Below are positions 58,559 to 59,731 of a stretch of DNA of 59,731 nucleotides, piece after piece (within the stretch, counting starts at the first letter, position 1; the number at the start of each line of letters is the position of its first letter). A program made the position numbers and the translations under genes. Source of the stretch: Acidimicrobiia bacterium (lineage in GTDB: Bacteria; Actinomycetota; Acidimicrobiia; IMCC26256; PALSA-610); NCBI GenBank assembly GCA_036271555.1, contig DATBAK010000051.1:1-59731 (forward strand). Direction: 5' to 3'. The notes below the pieces were generated by a model that was not told the DNA's origin, searched no databases, and was given only the letters and a program-made list of their open reading frames with translations.

Positions 58559-59731
58559 CGCCGCGCGCAATCCGTGGCCCGCGGCCGACATCCACGTCGA
58601 GTGGGGCGTTCCCGGCGTCGAACAGGCGGTCGCGCGGGGCGACGGTGTCGTCGTGGTCGACGTCATGTCGTTCTCGACGGTCGTGACGCTGCTCACCCAG
58701 CGGGGCGCGACCGTGCGGGGCCTCGCTCCCGACGACATCGCCACGCTCGGCGGCCGCGACGCGGTGGCGGAGCGTCTCGGCGCGCACGTCGCGGGCGAGA
58801 ACCGCGGCGACCCGAGCGCGCGATTCACGTTGTCGCCGGCGAGCGCGTCGCGCGTGAGCGCGGGTGATCGGCTCGTGCTCCCCTCGCCGAACGGCGGCCG
58901 GCTCACGACCGCGTGCGCGGGCGCGCCGTTCGCCGTCGTCGGAAGCTTGCGGAACTGCGCGGCGGTCGGGGAGTTCGTTGCGGTCGCGCGCCGGCTCGAG
59001 CTCGTGGAGCGGGTCACGATCGTCGCCGCGGCCGAGCAGTGGAAGGCGGACTGGACGGGCGCCGACCGCTCGCGCTTCGCGCTCGAGGACTGGCTCGGTG
59101 CGGGGGCGATCGCGTCCGAAGCGCGCAACCTCGGCGTGCACCTCTCCGCGGAAGCCGAGACCGCGGCGCGCGCGTTCGCGTCCGCGCGCGCCGACCTCGA
59201 CGCGCTGCTCGCCGAGAGCCTCAGCGGTCGCGAGCTGCGCGACGCCGGGTTCGCGGAGGACGTGGTGCTCGCGTCGGAGGTCGCGGTCGATCCCGGCGTC
59301 CCTTGCCTCGGCGCCGACGGTTTCGTCGCGCGCCTGCCGTTCGCCGTACGGCCGGCGACGGAAGGCGACCGGACGTACCTCTTCACGCTGAAGCAGGCGA
59401 CGATGCGCGAGTACATCGCGGACGCGTTCGGTGGCTGGGACGAGCGCGAGCAGCGGACGATGTTCGACCCCGATCTCGCGCGCACGGCCATCGTCAGCGT
59501 CGACGGCCGCGCCGCGGGCATGATCGAGGCACGTCGCGACCGCGGTGGCATCTACCTCGCGAACATCGAGGTCGATCCCGAGTACCAGAGCATCGGGCTC
59601 GGCGCGCGGTTGGTCGGCCTGCTCGCCACCGCCGCGCACGCGCACGATCTCCCGCTGGTGCTGCAGGTGTTGAAGACGAACCCGCGCGCGCGGCGCTTCT
59701 ACGAGCGGGTCGGCCTGCGCGTCACCGGTGA
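58554..59731 (+). CDS. ComB-type phosphatase fused to GNAT acetyltransferase (partial)
   Basis: An open frame of 392 residues that runs past the window end; the final codons are missing. Residues 1-260 resemble 2-phosphosulfolactate phosphatase (ComB): GDGVVVVDVMSFSTVVT (about 29-45), GENRGDPSARFTLSP, LPSPNGGRLTTAC (about 109-121) and VVGSLRNCAAVGE (about 128-140) are the family segments. Residues about 264-392 are a GNAT domain: AVRPATEGD at the start, the acetyl-CoA motif VDPEYQSIGLGARLV (about 340-354) and NPRARRFYERVGL (about 376-388). ComB hydrolyses 2-phosphosulfolactate in coenzyme M synthesis, and ComB-like proteins of other role occur in bacteria. GTG start at 58554, inside the octamer repeat, 28 nt after the ABC-F stop. 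Confidence 0.85.
   Translation, partial: MSAARNPWPAADIHVEWGVPGVEQAVARGDGVVVVDVMSFSTVVTLLTQRGATVRGLAPDDIATLGGRDAVAERLGAHVAGENRGDPSARFTLSPASASRVSAGDRLVLPSPNGGRLTTACAGAPFAVVGSLRNCAAVGEFVAVARRLELVERVTIVAAAEQWKADWTGADRSRFALEDWLGAGAIASEARNLGVHLSAEAETAARAFASARADLDALLAESLSGRELRDAGFAEDVVLASEVAVDPGVPCLGADGFVARLPFAVRPATEGDRTYLFTLKQATMREYIADAFGGWDEREQRTMFDPDLARTAIVSVDGRAAGMIEARRDRGGIYLANIEVDPEYQSIGLGARLVGLLATAAHAHDLPLVLQVLKTNPRARRFYERVGLRVTG

Noticed and set aside
56825-59551. A 908-codon minus-strand open frame opposite the ABC-F and ComB-GNAT genes
   Set aside because: Low-complexity product with no domain. The plus strand carries ABC-F and ComB-GNAT motifs.

Overview
This 59.7 kb window is very GC-rich and almost fully coding. 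Genes are packed with 1-4 nt start/stop overlaps (ATGA, GTGA, TGATG), GTG starts are common, and several genes look leaderless. There is a SARP/BTAD-AAA regulator, a DUF3097 protein, DUF427 proteins and several TetR/MerR regulators. Together these point to a soil- or freshwater-type actinobacterium; I cannot place it more precisely (Acidimicrobiia-like is a guess). I see no rRNA, tRNA, CRISPR array, insertion sequence or phage module.

Layout. 0-2 kb: an orphan double helix-turn-helix protein in a locally AT-richer stretch, then a secreted SBBP beta-propeller protein. 2.1-7.0 kb: a PaoABC-like molybdenum hydroxylase operon (2Fe-2S, FAD plus extra [4Fe-4S], Mo subunits) with a nitroreductase and a DUF427 protein. 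7.1-10.9 kb: a TetR regulator with an operator-like palindrome, a DUF169 protein and a linalool dehydratase/isomerase-like enzyme, facing a GHMP kinase. 11.2-17.4 kb: two tandem secreted CAP-like proteins, an HSL-type esterase, an ankyrin protein, and an operon of a dimethylformamidase-like protein with a PhyH-type dioxygenase. 17.5-31 kb: a surface-glycan-like locus (FG-GAP lipoprotein, TylF-like methyltransferase, GH26-like lipoprotein, GT2, a GT2-GT2 fusion, NodB deacetylase, flippase, a large membrane protein, and a membrane-anchored ATP-grasp enzyme) that runs antisense into an FAD oxidoreductase. 31-35.5 kb: a small unknown protein divergent from a 1123-residue SARP-AAA-TPR regulator. 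35.5-41.4 kb: aldose epimerase, a DUF35/thiolase-like/thiolase-like operon, DUF3097 and a PLDc_N protein. 41.9-51.1 kb: an APC permease fused to an OB fold, a potABCD-like ABC importer, and a divergent dimethylglycine/sarcosine dehydrogenase-GcvT protein. 51.2-59.7 kb: an AurF-like diiron oxygenase facing a MerR regulator plus VOC protein; an SDR-QueA-like operon next to a TetR gene with a perfect palindrome and a 48-nt hairpin; a sulfotransferase-like protein; and an ABC-F ATPase followed by a ComB-GNAT fusion that runs off the window end.

How they work together. The clearest functional units are the Mo-hydroxylase operon (aldehyde or N-heterocycle oxidation), the glycan assembly run at 19-30 kb, the DUF35-thiolase trio (acyl-CoA or sterol side-chain type chemistry) and the importer plus methylamine-type dehydrogenase pair around 46-51 kb. 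Less explored material includes the TetR/DUF169/LDI-like cassette, the membrane ATP-grasp protein with its antisense overlap, the APC-OB fusion, the ComB-GNAT fusion coupled through an octamer repeat to ABC-F, a candidate 33-codon leader ORF before ABC-F, and a dispersed intergenic repeat family. Assignments rest on motif reading alone; no database search was run.
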